Source: Ottowia sp. (GTDB lineage: Bacteria > Pseudomonadota > Gammaproteobacteria > Burkholderiales > Burkholderiaceae_C). From it: a stretch of DNA of 22,218 nucleotides. The notes under the pieces are model-generated. The model searched no databases. It saw only the letters and a program-made list of their open reading frames with translations, and was not told the DNA's origin. The position numbers and the translations under genes are program-made. Positions 1-7,833 of this stretch are shown piece by piece. Numbering within the stretch: position 1 is the first letter of the stretch; every line of letters starts with the position of its first letter. The stretch spans positions 1-22,218 of the forward strand of contig JALOAS010000055.1 of NCBI GenBank assembly GCA_023228705.1. The letters run 5' to 3'.

Positions 1-942
1 CGCCTGCAGCGCGGCCAGGATCTCGGCGTCGGCCGCGCGCTCGATTTTCTCGACCTCGGCGCCGCGCCCCTGCTCCAGCAGCAGTGCGCGGGCGCGGGCC
101 AGGCCGTCGCGCGCGACGGCTGCGGCCACGTCTTCCGGATCGCGGTACGCGGCCGGATCGACCGATACATGGCCCCTGAGCCGGTCGGTGAGCGCGTGCA
201 GCAGGCGCGGGCCGCTGCCGCTGCGGACCGCGCGGACGAGCTCTTGGGCGGCCCCGGAGACGGCCAGCACGTCGCTGCCGTCGACCTGCAGCGCCGGCAC
301 GCCCAGCGCTTCGGCGCGGGCGCTGGCGCCAGCGCCGCCGGTCATGGGACCGCTTTGCGTGGTGGCCGAGATGCGGTTGTCCTCGCACACAAACAACACC
401 GGCAGCGTGTACACCACGGCCCAGTTCAGCGCTTCCAGGAACGGGCCGCGGTTGATCGCGCCGTCGCCAAAGAAGCAGGCGACGATGGCGTCGCTGCCCT
501 GCAGCTTGAGGCTGTGCGCGGCGCCGGCGGCAATCGGCATGCCGGCAGCAACGACGCCGTTGGCGCCCAGCATGCCCACGTCAAAGTCGGCAATGTGCAT
601 GGACCCGCCCTTGCCGCCGTTGTAGCCACTGGCGCGGCCAAACAGCTCGCACATCATGCGCAGCGGGTCGGCACCCTTGGCCAGCGTGTGGCCGTGCCCG
701 CGGTGCGTCGACGTGAGCAGGTCGCTGCGCCGCAGGTGCGCGCACACGCCAGCGGCCACCGCCTCCTGCCCGGTGGACAGGTGTATGGGGCCGCGCACGC
801 GGGCGGGCGCCTCGGTGGCTTCCTGGCCGAAGGCGGTCACGCCGCCCTGGCTGGCGGCCTCGGCGGCATTTTCAAATGCGCGGATCCGCACCATGGTGCG
901 GTACAGCTCTGGCAAGTCGGTCATGCGGTCGGGGCGCTCCAT
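1..942 (-). CDS. TPP-dependent 2-oxoacid/acetoin dehydrogenase E1 component, alpha subunit (C-terminus beyond left edge)
   Basis: The minus-strand frame is open from ATG at 942 to the window edge (314 codons), so only the last residues are missing compared with the usual 320-360. The translation carries the thiamine-diphosphate signature GDGAINRGPFLEALN followed by LPVLFVCEDN at about residues 156-190, and an upstream GHGHTLAKG region with YNGGKGGSMH, as in AcoA/PdhA-type alpha subunits. These pair with an E1 beta subunit and pass the acyl group to a lipoyl E2; the beta gene would be expected just beyond the left edge. An in-frame ATG at 924 is an alternative start, and neither start has a clear Shine-Dalgarno. 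The acetoin, pyruvate and branched-chain forms cannot be told apart here. The gene lies downstream of the TRAP genes on the same strand, but repeat copy A separates them, so co-transcription is uncertain. Confidence 0.9.
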   Translation of the reverse strand, partial: MERPDRMTDLPELYRTMVRIRAFENAAEAASQGGVTAFGQEATEAPARVRGPIHLSTGQEAVAAGVCAHLRRSDLLTSTHRGHGHTLAKGADPLRMMCELFGRASGYNGGKGGSMHIADFDVGMLGANGVVAAGMPIAAGAAHSLKLQGSDAIVACFFGDGAINRGPFLEALNWAVVYTLPVLFVCEDNRISATTQSGPMTGGAGASARAEALGVPALQVDGSDVLAVSGAAQELVRAVRSGSGPRLLHALTDRLRGHVSVDPAAYRDPEDVAAAVARDGLARARALLLEQGRGAEVEKIERAADAEILAALQA

Positions 943-1034
943 GTACGCGGTGCAAGGCGCTGCCCACCGGCGTTGCGCCTGCCTGTAAAAGGAGCCAGCC
1001 CGATGGCGGACTGGCAGGCAGCGAGCCTCCGCCA

Positions 1035-1229
1035 GGCCGTCTCCTGATGGGCAAGCATCGTCAGCTCACCGGATGATAGATGACCTCGACCCTTGCGGGC
1101 CTTGGATGAAAGCCGCCTGCGGCTCATGATGCATCATGGCGGCGCAGCGGCAAAGTCATCAAGGCGGCAGCAAGATCATCGGTCATGCTCCCGGTGTTGC
1201 TGAACATCGTTTCCAATCAGGAGCCGCCT
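1035..1229. mobile_element. Repeat copy A: 179-bp MITE-like element with imperfect 8-bp flanking direct repeats
   Basis: The element spans 1043-1221, starts CCTGATGGGCAAGCATCG and ends with the inverse of CCTGATTGGAAACGATG, so the ends form an imperfect terminal inverted repeat. The flanks are GGCCGTCT (1035-1042) and AGCCGCCT (1222-1229), which match at 6 of 8 positions, the two differences being transitions. It is collinear with copy B (7842-8123) but lacks about 80 internal bases. It contains several small GC-rich hairpins and no credible gene. It occupies the dctP/E1-alpha gap (943-1271); the rest of that gap shows nothing I can name. Confidence 0.72.
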
Positions 1230-1271
1230 TGCGGCGGTCCGGGACAGTGGCTCGCGGGGGCTATGGTCGCG

Positions 1272-2309
1272 TCAGCGTGCGGCGATGTCTGCTTCGGCGG
1301 CGCTGACCAGCTCCTCGCCGATCTGCTTTTTCCACTTGTCGTACACCGGGCGCGTGGCCTGGACAAAGGCCTCGCGCTCGTCGTCCGTGAGCCGGGTCAC
1401 GGTCACGCCCATGCCCTCTATTTCCTTGAGCAGCGGCTCGCCCGGCTCGTCTATGCCCTTGCGGGCAATCGCGATTTCATCCCGGCCCGCCTCCATGGCG
1501 GCCTCGCGCACGGCGTCCTGGTCCTCCGGCGTCCACGACGCCCACACGTCCTTGTTGACGACAAAGATCAGCGGGTCGGCCACGTAGTGCCACAGCGTCA
1601 GGTACTTCTGGCCGACGTTTTGCAGCTTGGCTGCGGTGAAGATGGACAGCGGGTTTTCCTGGCCGTCGACGGCGCCGCTGGCAAACGCCGGCTGCGCATC
1701 GGCCCAGCTCATCTGCGTGGGGTTGGCGCCCAGCGCCGTGAACGTATCCAGGAACAGCGGCGAGCCGACCACGCGGATCTTCAGCCCCTTGAGGTCGTCC
1801 GGCGTGCGCACCTCGTGCTTGGAGTTGGTCAGCTCGCGGTAGCCGTTCTCGCCCCAGGCCAGCGGCACGACGCCGGCCTTGTGGATGATTTCAAACAGCC
1901 GCTTGCCGACCGCGCCCTGCGTCAGCGCGTCTATGGCCTTGTAGTCGGGCATGAGGAAGGGCAGCGAAAAGAGGTTGAGCTCCTTGACCTGCGGCGACCA
2001 GTTGATCGTCGAGCCAATCGCCATGTCGATCACGCCCTGGCGCAGCGCGGAGAACTCGCGCGTCTGGTCGCCCTGCACCAGCGAGACGCCGGGGTAGAGC
2101 TTGATGTTGATGCGCCCGTCGGTCTTGTCCCGGACCTTGTCGGCCCAGATCTGGCCGCCCTCGCCCCAGGGGAACGCGGTGCCAACCACCAGCGACATCT
2201 TGTATTCGGACTTGTACTTCTTCTGCGCCGATGCCAGGCGCGGCAGGCCCAGCACGCCGCTGGCCGATGCTGCGGCTGCGTACTGAAGGATTTGTCTGCG
2301 ACGGGTCAT
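1272..2309 (-). CDS. TRAP transporter substrate-binding protein, DctP family
   Basis: This is a 345-residue periplasmic solute receptor of a tripartite ATP-independent (TRAP) transporter. The ATG at 2309 is preceded by GAGGAGAGCAATC, a good ribosome binding site. The N-terminus reads TRRRQILQ, then an alanine-rich stretch ending in LASAQ. This resembles a twin-arginine signal with cleavage near residue 29; TRAP receptors are often exported this way. DctP-family features include LYPGVSLVQGDQ, FSALRQGVIDMA, the region LPFLMPDYKAIDAL, and GLKIRVVGSPLFLDTFTALG with the conserved Arg that binds the substrate carboxylate in this family. The gene is last in the order dctQ-dctM-dctP, 67 bases after dctM. 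The ligand is probably an organic acid; its identity cannot be read from the sequence. Confidence 0.93.
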   Translation of the reverse strand: MTRRRQILQYAAAASASGVLGLPRLASAQKKYKSEYKMSLVVGTAFPWGEGGQIWADKVRDKTDGRINIKLYPGVSLVQGDQTREFSALRQGVIDMAIGSTINWSPQVKELNLFSLPFLMPDYKAIDALTQGAVGKRLFEIIHKAGVVPLAWGENGYRELTNSKHEVRTPDDLKGLKIRVVGSPLFLDTFTALGANPTQMSWADAQPAFASGAVDGQENPLSIFTAAKLQNVGQKYLTLWHYVADPLIFVVNKDVWASWTPEDQDAVREAAMEAGRDEIAIARKGIDEPGEPLLKEIEGMGVTVTRLTDDEREAFVQATRPVYDKWKKQIGEELVSAAEADIAAR

Positions 2310-2376
2310 GATTGCTCTCCTCGGATGGAATGAAGGGGTCCAATGATACGGAATGCGCGCGGGTGGGCCGCACATG

Positions 2377-3675
2377 TCAGAAGCCCAGGTACGCGGGCAG
2401 CCACAGCGCCAGCTGCGGCCAGGCGATGACCGCAATCACGACCAGCGCCAGCCCGAAAACCAGCGGCATCACCCAGCGCACCGTGCTTTCCAGTCCCACG
2501 CCCGCCAGGCGGCACGAAACCATGAGGTTGACCGCCAGCGGCGGCGTGAACTGGCCCATGGCGACCATCAGCGTCAGCAGCACGCCAAACCAGACCGTAT
2601 CCCACTGGAAGTGCGAGATGATGGGCCAGAGCAGCGGCACGAAGATCAGGAAGATGGAGATTCCGTCCAGGAACATCCCCATGAACGCAAGCAGGACCAC
2701 GATGAGCGCCAGCACGCCGTACTCGCCTATGGGCCAGTGCACGATGGCGTTGGTCAGCGGGTCGATGATGCTGAGCGTGGACAGCGAATACGCAAAGATG
2801 CCGGCCAGCCCGACGATGATGAGGATGACCGCAGAGAGCTCGCCCGACTCGCGCAGCACGTCAAATACGTCGCGCAGCTTCATGGTGCGGTGCACGGCGA
2901 TTCCGACAAAGAGCCCGTAGAAGACGGCGACCACCGCGGCTTCGGTGGGCGTGAAAATGCCGATGCGCATGCCGCCCAGGATGACCACGGGCGCCAGCAG
3001 GCCCCAGCTGGCCTCGCGCAGGCTGCGCCAGAACGGCGGCCGCGGCAGGTCCGCTTCGTTGGCGCCCATGCCGTGGCGTCGCGCCATCCACACCGAGGGC
3101 ACGATGAGCGCAATCCCCACCAGCAGCCCCGGCACCAGCCCGGCGGCAAACAGCGCCGGCACCGAGGCGCCCGGAACCAGCACGGAGTAAACGATGAATG
3201 CGATCGACGGCGGGATCAGGATGTCGGTGGCGGCCGCCGCGCCGATGACGCTGGCAGAAAACGCGCCCGGGTAGCCGGCGCGCGACATGGCGCCCAGCAT
3301 CACGCCACCCACCGCCGCGGCGGTGGCCGGACCCGAGCCGGAAATGCCGCCCATGAACATGGCGACCATGATGGCGATCATGGGGAGCATGCCCGGGCCG
3401 CGCCCGACCAGCGCCGTGGCAAATTTGACCAGGCGCCCGGCCACGCCCGAGCGCTCGAAGATGGCGCCCACCAAAATGAACATGGGCAGCGCCAGCAGCG
3501 GGTACTTGCCAATGCCCGCATACAGGTTCTGCGGCACGGCCAGCAGGCCAAACCACTGCACGTCCAGGTTGGCCAGCGCAATGGCCACCGCCCCGGCCAG
3601 CCCCAGCGCGGCGCCCACCGGCACGCCGAGCAGGACGGTGACGATGAAGAGGGTGAACAGGAGGGCGCCGATCAT
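2377..3675 (-). CDS. TRAP transporter large permease, DctM family
   Basis: This is a 432-residue, very hydrophobic protein with about 12 membrane segments, the normal size for DctM. It begins MIGALLFTLFIVTVLLGVPV. Family hallmarks are LPMFILVGAIFERSG, GGISGSGPATAAAVGG, DILIPPSIAFIVYSVL, FTPTEAAVVAVFYGL and MFLDGISIFLIFVPLL. It forms the sodium-driven translocation channel with the small subunit DctQ. I chose ATG 3675 because the core fold starts there. The open frame continues upstream only because the 84-bp tandem repeat is a multiple of three, which gives an arginine-rich, low-complexity leader that is not credible as protein. The site before the start is only a G-run (GTGGGGGCC), not a clear Shine-Dalgarno. 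The spacing from dctQ (319 bases) is unusually large for this operon type. Confidence 0.93.
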   Translation of the reverse strand: MIGALLFTLFIVTVLLGVPVGAALGLAGAVAIALANLDVQWFGLLAVPQNLYAGIGKYPLLALPMFILVGAIFERSGVAGRLVKFATALVGRGPGMLPMIAIMVAMFMGGISGSGPATAAAVGGVMLGAMSRAGYPGAFSASVIGAAAATDILIPPSIAFIVYSVLVPGASVPALFAAGLVPGLLVGIALIVPSVWMARRHGMGANEADLPRPPFWRSLREASWGLLAPVVILGGMRIGIFTPTEAAVVAVFYGLFVGIAVHRTMKLRDVFDVLRESGELSAVILIIVGLAGIFAYSLSTLSIIDPLTNAIVHWPIGEYGVLALIVVLLAFMGMFLDGISIFLIFVPLLWPIISHFQWDTVWFGVLLTLMVAMGQFTPPLAVNLMVSCRLAGVGLESTVRWVMPLVFGLALVVIAVIAWPQLALWLPAYLGF

Positions 3676-3680
3676 ACTTG

Positions 3681-3887
3681 GCCCCCACGCTTGCAGGCTG
3701 CGCCTGCTGCGCTGCCCCCCAAGGGGGCGCTCGCCGACTTGGGGCGGCCCGGCGTTGGCTCGTGGCCCCCACACTTGCAGGCTGCGCCTGCTGCGCTGCC
3801 CCCCAAGGGGGCGCTTGCCGACTTGGGGCGGCCCGGCGTCGGCTCGTGGCCCCCACACTTGCAGGCTGCGCCTGCTGCGCTGCCCCC
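3681..3887. repeat. 84-bp tandem repeat, about 2.5 copies, inside the TRAP operon
   Basis: The unit starts with GCCCCCAC at 3681, 3765 and 3849, exactly 84 bp apart. The third copy breaks off after 39 bases at 3887. Copies differ by only a few substitutions, such as CTCGCC versus CTTGCC. Each full unit carries the hairpin-forming GCCCCCCAAGGGGGC and then TTGGGGCGGCCC. From memory, units of this sequence type are common between genes in Comamonadaceae, so this is probably a known dispersed repeat that has amplified locally. It fills most of the 3676-3994 gap between dctM and dctQ. Confidence 0.92.
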
Positions 3888-3965
3888 GGATCGGATGCCG
3901 GTCAGGAGATGGCCGCCGGGGCGCGGCCGGGTGCCGGCAGCGCATGCAACGCACCGACTTTCATG

Positions 3966-3983
3966 CCGGGCGCCGGCGCCCGG
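3966..3983. other. 18-bp perfect palindrome just downstream of dctQ
   Basis: CCGGGCGCCGGCGCCCGG is a perfect palindrome 11 bases beyond the dctQ stop in the direction of transcription. No T-tract follows, so it is not a standard intrinsic terminator. It could form an mRNA-stabilising or processing hairpin between dctQ and dctM. Confidence 0.5.
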
Positions 3984-3994
3984 TCGGGCCGGCG

Positions 3995-4570
3995 TCATGA
4001 GCGCATGTCCCCATCGCCTGCCGCGTCGGGTGGGGGCAGCCGCGTCTCTTCGGTGGCCGGCCGCCCGCCGCGCCGGATCACGCCCAGCGCGCGCAGCGCG
4101 ATGAAAACCGAGACGATGGGCAGCCACATGGAATACAGCCATTCGGGCAGCCCCAATCCGGGCGACGTTTCAGAATAACGCCAGTGGTCCCAGGTCACGC
4201 GCGCCGACAGCACCGCGATCGCGGCAAAGACCAGCAGCACCAGCGCTGCGGCAAAAATGGCAAAGCGGCGCTGCCGCTGCGCCGGGCCGCGGTCGGCGAA
4301 GAACCCGATGCGGATGTGGCGTTGCCGCGCCACCGCCGCCGAGGTCCCGACCATGGCCAGCAGGATCATCAGGAAAATGGAAATTTCTTCGGTCCAGGCC
4401 AGCGAGATTGACGTGAAATACCGCACCAGGACGTTGGCAAAGGTGAGCAGCGCCAGCAGCGCCATGATGCACACGGTCAGCCAGTCCTCGATGGCCAGCG
4501 GCACGCGGGCGCGGACGTGCCGCTGCTGCGACTCATCGGAGGCGCTGCGGTCGGGGCCTGGAATCAGCAT
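3995..4570 (-). CDS. TRAP transporter small permease, DctQ family
   Basis: This 191-residue protein has four predicted membrane segments (roughly residues 28-50, 58-77, 98-120 and 142-163), as expected for DctQ. The family-type segment FANVLVRYF is followed by SLAWTEEISIFLMILLAMVG and then ARQRHIRIGFF. It joins DctM in the membrane part of the transporter. The start is the ATG at 4570. The N-terminal 27 residues and the C-terminal tail after about residue 170 are polar and low in conservation value. The gene is first in the order dctQ-dctM-dctP, whereas many TRAP operons run dctP-dctQ-dctM. Confidence 0.9.
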   Translation of the reverse strand: MLIPGPDRSASDESQQRHVRARVPLAIEDWLTVCIMALLALLTFANVLVRYFTSISLAWTEEISIFLMILLAMVGTSAAVARQRHIRIGFFADRGPAQRQRRFAIFAAALVLLVFAAIAVLSARVTWDHWRYSETSPGLGLPEWLYSMWLPIVSVFIALRALGVIRRGGRPATEETRLPPPDAAGDGDMRS

Positions 4571-4618
4571 GGCAACGGGGCGTGGACGCCGGTGTTGGCT
4601 TCAGGGGACGGGTCGTGC

Positions 4619-4660
4619 GGGCGCGCTGCGGCGCCGGCGTGCTGGCGCTGCAGCGCGCCC
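4619..4660. other. Long hairpin between the ATP-grasp gene and dctQ
   Basis: GGGCGCGCTGC (4619-4629) is exactly complementary to GCAGCGCGCCC (4650-4660). A G/T apposition and then GCGCC/GGCGC continue the stem, giving about 17 near-continuous pairs around an 8-base loop. There is no T-run on either strand, so it is more likely an RNA stability or processing element than an intrinsic terminator. Confidence 0.5.
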
Positions 4661-4698
4661 GGGATTCGCACGCGGGCACGCGGGCCAGTGGCCATATG

Positions 4699-6042
4699 TT
4701 ATCGGGTCTCTTGCCGGTCCCCGCAAATCGGCGCCGCAAGCTCGGGCGCATCGTCTATTTCATACGGCAGCGCGCTGGCCACCTGGTCGAATTTTTCGGT
4801 CAGCTCCGCCTCGCTGGCAGCGCCCACGAAGACGGTGGCGAGCAGGTAGCTGTAGTTGTCCTGGCCGTGCGTGCGCGCCGACAGGCGCTCGCCGCTGCGC
4901 GCGTGCAGCTCGATGTGCGTGCCGGGCACCTGCCGCTCGATGCCGGCGATGTCTTGCGCACCGGGATGGCGGCGCACCACGCCGTCGCTGAAGCGACGCA
5001 CGAAGCAGGTCGCGGCCAGCGGGTACCGGCCGTGGCCGCGGGGCAGCTCCGGCTCGCTATCCAGCGCCAGGTTGAGCAGGATCTCGTGGTTGCTGATCCC
5101 GTCAACATGGGCAAACAGGTCGGCGTGCGACTGCGAGTGGCGCGTGTTGATTTCAAGCAGGCCCATGGTGTCGCTGGCCGCATCCCAGAAGTATTCGATG
5201 TTGAACGTGGTCCGCTCCAGGCCTATGGCCTCTATGACGCGGGTCGAGAGGTCGACCAGGCGCGCCTGCACCGCCGGCGGCAGCGACGACGGATACTGGT
5301 AGCGCAGGAACGACGAGGTGCCCGGATAGTGCAGCGAGTCGACGATGCCGTAGATGACGACGCGGCCGCGGTAGCGGAATCCTTCCACGGTGACCTGCTG
5401 GCCGGTCAGCGCTTCTTCGGCGATGCAGACTTGGCCGCCGGCCGCCGCGATTTCCGGCGGCAGCGCCACGTGCTTCATCAGCGCTTCAAATGGCGCGCCC
5501 AGCCGACCTATGCCGGCGGCTATCTTGCGCACGGCTGCGACATACCCGGCTTCGTCTTCGGCGCGGATCGCCAGCATGGACGCAAAGGACTTGACCGGCT
5601 TGATCCACATGGGAAAGCGCAGCCCGGCAGGCGGCACCGGCTCGGCGTGCGGATCGACCAGCGCAAAGCGCGGGACCTCGCTGATCACCGTTTGCTGGAT
5701 GAGCCGGCTCCAGTACTTGTGCTCGCACTGCAGCACTTCGGCCAGGCTTGCGCTGAACAGCCCGTAGCGCTGGCGCAGCAACGGCACCATGGCGCTCACC
5801 GGAAAGTCCCAGAAGCCGATGATCGCGTCTGTGGGCCCGTCAAACGCGTCGATGATCCGGCGCGCCCGCGCCAGCAGGTCGTCGAGCGACACCTTCGGCC
5901 CGTAGATTTCCGGGTACGTCAGCACGCCGTGGAAGCGGTACTGGTGCGCGTTGCGCATGCCCTCCAGGAGGGCCCGGTTGTGCTCGTCCAGGCCGATGAC
6001 AAAGATATTGAGCGGTCGGGTCAGGTCCTTGCGCAGTTGCAA
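4699..6042 (-). CDS. ATP-grasp domain protein, probable ATP-dependent carboxylate ligase of unknown substrate
   Basis: The protein has 447 residues from TTG at 6042. An N-terminal pre-ATP-grasp/Rossmann-like part (LNIFVIGLDEHNRALLEGM) leads into an ATP-grasp fold. The likely ATP-binding lysine is in MWIKPVKSF (about residue 148). A strand typical of biotin-carboxylase-like ligases reads IAEEALTGQQVTVEGF, and the metal site is in GLLEINTRHSQSHAD (Glu 297, Asn 299). These residues suggest an active ligase that makes an acyl-phosphate intermediate. There is no biotin carboxyl carrier or other recognised acceptor domain. Start choice is uncertain: no in-frame ATG exists at the N-terminus, TTG 6042 has GGGAG six bases upstream, and a further TTG at 6093 would add 17 residues. 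It lies between an acyl-CoA synthetase and a TRAP transporter on the same strand, which suggests organic-acid metabolism. I do not recognise a named family member. Confidence 0.85.
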   Translation of the reverse strand: MQLRKDLTRPLNIFVIGLDEHNRALLEGMRNAHQYRFHGVLTYPEIYGPKVSLDDLLARARRIIDAFDGPTDAIIGFWDFPVSAMVPLLRQRYGLFSASLAEVLQCEHKYWSRLIQQTVISEVPRFALVDPHAEPVPPAGLRFPMWIKPVKSFASMLAIRAEDEAGYVAAVRKIAAGIGRLGAPFEALMKHVALPPEIAAAGGQVCIAEEALTGQQVTVEGFRYRGRVVIYGIVDSLHYPGTSSFLRYQYPSSLPPAVQARLVDLSTRVIEAIGLERTTFNIEYFWDAASDTMGLLEINTRHSQSHADLFAHVDGISNHEILLNLALDSEPELPRGHGRYPLAATCFVRRFSDGVVRRHPGAQDIAGIERQVPGTHIELHARSGERLSARTHGQDNYSYLLATVFVGAASEAELTEKFDQVASALPYEIDDAPELAAPICGDRQETR

Positions 6043-6152
6043 GCGCTTCTCCCATGCAAATAAAAGAGGTACGGGCCGCAAGTGGTGCTGCAAGCACCGG
6101 GCCGCCCGCGGCCACCGGCGGCAGGCACGCGGCTGCCAGCGTTATATCAGGT

Positions 6153-6174
6153 GCGCGCCGCCGCTGCGGCGCGC
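6153..6174. other. GC hairpin between acyl-CoA synthetase and ATP-grasp genes
   Basis: GCGCGCCGC (6153-6161) and GCGGCGCGC (6166-6174) form a perfect 9-bp stem with a 4-base loop, 10 bases past the synthetase stop. No T-tract follows on the minus strand, so read-through into the ATP-grasp gene is plausible. Confidence 0.45.
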
Positions 6175-6183
6175 GCGATTCGG

Positions 6184-7764
6184 TCAGCCGGGCTGCTGCT
6201 CTGCCAGCCCCGCATACTGCTGCCGCAGGTTGCGCTTGAGCAGCTTGCCGCTGGCGTTGCGCGGCAGGTCGTCGACCAGAATCACGTATTTGGGCGCCTT
6301 GAAAGCCGTCAGGTGCTTCCTGCCATAGTCCAGCAGCTCTTCTTCGGTCACCTGATGGCCGGCCTTGGCGACAACAACGATGGTCACCGCCTCCACCCAT
6401 TTGGGATGCGGCACGCCTATGGCGGCCACTTCACCCACCGCCGGGTGGCCATACATGGCTTCTTCCACCTCGCGCCCGGAGACGTTCTCGCCGCCGGTGA
6501 TGATGATGTCCTTCTTGCGGTCGACGATGTACAGGTAGCCGTCTTCATCTGCGTACGCCAGGTCGCCGCTGTGGAACCAGCCGTTGCGGAACGCCTCGGC
6601 GGTCTTTTCCGCATCGTTCCAGTAGCCCAGCATGACGTGCGGGCTGCGGTGCACGATTTCACCCACCACACCGGCGGCCACCGGCTGGTCGGCGTCGTCG
6701 ACCACGCGCGTTTGCACGTTGATGCACGGCAGGCCCGCCGAGCCCAGCTTGCGCAGCTGGTCCTGCGGTTGCAGCACGGTGGCCACCGGCCCCATCTCGG
6801 TCTGGCCGTAGAAGTTGTACAGCCGCATTGCCGGCAGCCGGCTGGAGAGCTCCTCGATGATGGGCCGCGGCATGATCGACGCGCCGTAATAGCCCTTTTG
6901 CAGCGACGACAGGTCGTGCCTGTCAAATTCCGGGTGCCGCAGCAGCGCGATCCAGACCGTGGGCGGGCAAAACAGCTTGGTCGCCCGGTGCTCCTGCACG
7001 GCCTGCAGCAGCAGCACCGGGTCGGCGCCGGGCAGGATGACGCTGGTTGCGCCCAGCATCACGTCCGGGCCCAGGAAGCAGTGCGTCTGCGCGCTGTGGT
7101 AGAGCGGCAGCGCGTGCACCTCGATGTCGCCGGCCTGCATGTCGCCGTCGACAATGCAGCTCACATACTGGGCGATCAGGTTGCGGCTGCACTGCATGGT
7201 GCCCTTGGGCCGCGACTCGGTGCCGCTGGTGTAGAGCAGTTGCAGGCAGTCCTCGTCGGCGATCTCGACGTCTGGCGGCGTGGCATCGGCGTGCTGCTGC
7301 CAGTCGGCCGTGGCCTCCCAGCCCGCGGGCAGCGCGCAGTCGCCGGTGCGGATGACGCCGCGCAACTGCAGCGTGGGCGCCGGAGTCGCCTGCTGCAGCG
7401 CCGCTTCGGCCGTCCCGACCAGCGTGTCTTCGGCAACCAGCCCCACCGCGCCGGAGTGCGCGAGGATGTACGCCACGTCGCCCGCGCTCAGCATGTAGTT
7501 GATCGGGACCGAGATCGCGCCCAGCCGGGTCAGCGCGTAGTAGACCAGGACAAAGTCCAGGTGATTGTGCGAGAACATGGCCACGCGGTCGCCCTTGACG
7601 ATGCCGTGCGCCGCAATCGCGTTGGCGCAGCGGTTGACCACGTCGTCAAACGCCGCGTACGTCAGGGTCTTGTCCTGCCAGACCAGCGCGGTCTTGTCGG
7701 GCACGCGCCACGCCGTGCGCGCCAGCGTGTCGCCCAGGCTGTTGCCATGGATCACCGGGTTCAT
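6184..7764 (-). CDS. AMP-forming acyl-CoA synthetase (fatty-acid/carboxylate CoA ligase)
   Basis: This 526-residue ANL-superfamily enzyme activates a carboxylic acid as acyl-AMP and then acyl-CoA. The ATG at 7764 has an excellent site, AAGGAGG, seven bases upstream. Motifs run in the canonical order: P-loop LLYTSGTESRPKGTMQ near residues 174-189, YGQTEMGPVA, the hinge region GWFHSGDLAYADEDGYLYI then DRKKDIIITGGENVSG, and a C-terminal catalytic lysine in ASGKLLKR near residue 506. The length and motif spelling fit medium/long-chain or aromatic acid ligases of the FadD/FACL group, but specificity cannot be assigned. It is the first gene of the minus-strand block; upstream lies repeat copy B and the divergent pyrC. 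Confidence 0.93.
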   Translation of the reverse strand: MNPVIHGNSLGDTLARTAWRVPDKTALVWQDKTLTYAAFDDVVNRCANAIAAHGIVKGDRVAMFSHNHLDFVLVYYALTRLGAISVPINYMLSAGDVAYILAHSGAVGLVAEDTLVGTAEAALQQATPAPTLQLRGVIRTGDCALPAGWEATADWQQHADATPPDVEIADEDCLQLLYTSGTESRPKGTMQCSRNLIAQYVSCIVDGDMQAGDIEVHALPLYHSAQTHCFLGPDVMLGATSVILPGADPVLLLQAVQEHRATKLFCPPTVWIALLRHPEFDRHDLSSLQKGYYGASIMPRPIIEELSSRLPAMRLYNFYGQTEMGPVATVLQPQDQLRKLGSAGLPCINVQTRVVDDADQPVAAGVVGEIVHRSPHVMLGYWNDAEKTAEAFRNGWFHSGDLAYADEDGYLYIVDRKKDIIITGGENVSGREVEEAMYGHPAVGEVAAIGVPHPKWVEAVTIVVVAKAGHQVTEEELLDYGRKHLTAFKAPKYVILVDDLPRNASGKLLKRNLRQQYAGLAEQQPG

Positions 7765-7833
7765 CAGCTTGCCTCCTTTTTGCTGGCGCGCGGCGTGCCG
7801 TGGCCGCAGCGCCTGAATTCCTGCGGTCATTCT

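Noticed and set aside
3681..3887. Tandem 84-bp repeats as a CRISPR array
   Set aside because: The units are contiguous with no variable spacers, and no cas genes are nearby.
3676..3954. N-terminal extension of DctM through the 84-bp repeats
   Set aside because: The extension is repeat-derived and arginine-rich. The known DctM start aligns with ATG 3675, and the open frame is explained by the repeat length being divisible by three.
2353..4104. Long plus-strand open frame (583 codons) opposite dctM
   Set aside because: Its composition is dominated by His, Arg, Asp and Gln and it mirrors the membrane-protein codons of dctM; nothing in it looks like a protein family.
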